64,000 bases of DNA from Candidatus Zixiibacteriota bacterium (GTDB lineage Bacteria; Zixibacteria; MSB-5A5; GN15; FEB-12): NCBI GenBank assembly GCA_022571845.1, contig JACZXB010000009.1, positions 105,033 through 169,032 of the forward strand, read 5' to 3'. Position 1 is the stretch's first letter. Each line of letters starts with the position of its first letter. A program made the translations under genes and the position numbers. The notes under the pieces are model-generated. The model saw only the letters and a program-made list of their open reading frames with translations, was not told the origin of the DNA and did no database searches. Shown here piece by piece: positions 63,276 through 64,000 of the stretch.

Positions 63276-64000
63276 CTAGCACGGGCCGGGAGGTGGTCCG
63301 CCGCGGAAGATGAAATCTACCAGAAACGTCAAATCAAGGATGTCGGCTGAGTCACCATCTCCGTTAACATCGCTCTCTTCGGGACATTGACCAGCATCCC
63401 CGCTACCCCTGAAGATGAAATCTACCAAGAAAGTCAAATCAAGAATATTGGCGTCAACATCATCACCATTTAGGTCGCCACGATCGCCAACGCAGCAACT
63501 CTTGGTCCATTGCGCTAGATATGCCGAGAATTTATTACCGGCACTCGTAAAGCCACCCCCGGCTATAAGCTGGTTATTATAGACAGTAAGGGCACTAACA
63601 AAAGAATTCGTCCCCGAACCCAGAGCCGACCAGGAGGTGCCGTCCCAGGAAGCAATACGATTAGCTGTCACACTACCAGCAGTGTTAAAAACTCCCCCTA
63701 CAATCAGCTGGTTGTCATAGACCGTGAGGGCATAAACAAAAGAACTCATCCCAGAGCCCAGATTCGACCAGGATGTGCCGTCCCAGGAAGCAATACCAGT
63801 GGTAGTCACACCCCCGGCAGTACTAAAGAATCCCCCGGCAATCAGCTGGCTGTCATAGACCGTGAGGGCATAAACAATGAAATTCATCCCGGAGCCGAGA
63901 GCCGACCAGGATGTGCCGTCCCAGGAAGCAATATAGTTGGCAGAGACACCCCCGGCAGTGATAAAGCATCCCCCTGCTATCAGCTGGTTGTTATAGACAG
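63276..64000 (-). CDS. Secreted beta-propeller-like repeat protein with dockerin-like tail (5' end outside window)
   Basis: The frame is open to the right edge; about 240 residues are seen. It has four copies of a roughly 41-residue unit of the form LTVYDNQLIAGGxFxTAGGVxxNxIASWDGTSWSxLGSG, resembling kelch/Rax2-like propeller blades, then CCVGDRGDLNGDD and two dockerin-like repeats (DLTFLVDFIFRGSGD..., DLTFLVDFIFRGG) with tail PPPGPC. The same C-terminal module ends the 10511 gene. The signal peptide must lie outside the window. Confidence 0.8.
   Translation of the reverse strand, partial: VYNNQLIAGGCFITAGGVSANYIASWDGTSWSALGSGMNFIVYALTVYDSQLIAGGFFSTAGGVTTTGIASWDGTSWSNLGSGMSSFVYALTVYDNQLIVGGVFNTAGSVTANRIASWDGTSWSALGSGTNSFVSALTVYNNQLIAGGGFTSAGNKFSAYLAQWTKSCCVGDRGDLNGDDVDANILDLTFLVDFIFRGSGDAGQCPEESDVNGDGDSADILDLTFLVDFIFRGGPPPGPC

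Overview
The window looks like a chromosomal stretch of a Gram-negative bacterium from the Fibrobacteres-Chlorobi-Bacteroidetes side of the tree; an uncultured candidate phylum such as Zixibacteria is my guess. The grounds are heptose kinase and adenylyltransferase genes for LPS, a PorT-like outer-membrane barrel, several lipoproteins, split glycine decarboxylase (gcvPA/gcvPB), many TTG starts, and secreted repeat proteins ending in dockerin-like pairs with the tail FRGGPPPGPC. Taxonomy is inference; no rRNA gene is present.

Layout. 0-1.1 kb: end of a KAP-family P-loop NTPase, apparently split by a one-base frameshift. 1.2-9.8 kb: EamA transporter, EIIA-like regulator, aspS, then the tight RNA/envelope operon phoH-pgpH-ybeY-corC. 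9.8-13.2 kb: REP-like repeats and a secreted protein made of two seven-bladed FG-GAP propellers plus dockerin. 13.2-19.3 kb: GH57 branching enzyme with a DUF3467 protein, heptose genes, TPR protein, Xaa-Pro peptidase, accB. 19.3-28.7 kb: pilT, accC, gcvH-gcvPA, two small zinc-ribbon proteins, a thioredoxin/TPR protein, gcvPB, and a fused ECF-type ATPase. 29.6-32.6 kb: pyrR-pyrB-pyrC behind a recognisable promoter. 32.7-37.4 kb: lipid-linked sugar and glycosyltransferase genes. 37.4-43.4 kb: accA, a Trm112-like protein, a second EIIA-like protein and the elongation operon mreC-mreD-mrdA-rodA. 43.4-48.5 kb: EamA transporter, ornithine-type aminotransferase, queG, rpe, thiN and tRNA-Gln.

48.4-54.8 kb is the accessory part. 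The 3' end of tRNA-Gln plus downstream sequence (122 bp) is repeated exactly 3,250 bp away. It brackets a single large gene for a metzincin-like zinc protease and a 3' fragment of an initiator tRNA. To the right lie three minus-strand accessory genes (two lipoproteins, one SGNH hydrolase) whose junctions carry integron attC-like or related repeated sequences. No integrase gene is visible. This is the most unusual part of the window.

54.8-64 kb: a GT-C-type membrane protein, an ECF sigma factor with zinc-binding anti-sigma partner, small membrane and outer-membrane proteins (the barrel has a frameshifted C-terminus), DUF2231 fusion, DinB-like protein, transglutaminase, and the 3' part of a second dockerin-tailed secreted protein running off the right edge.
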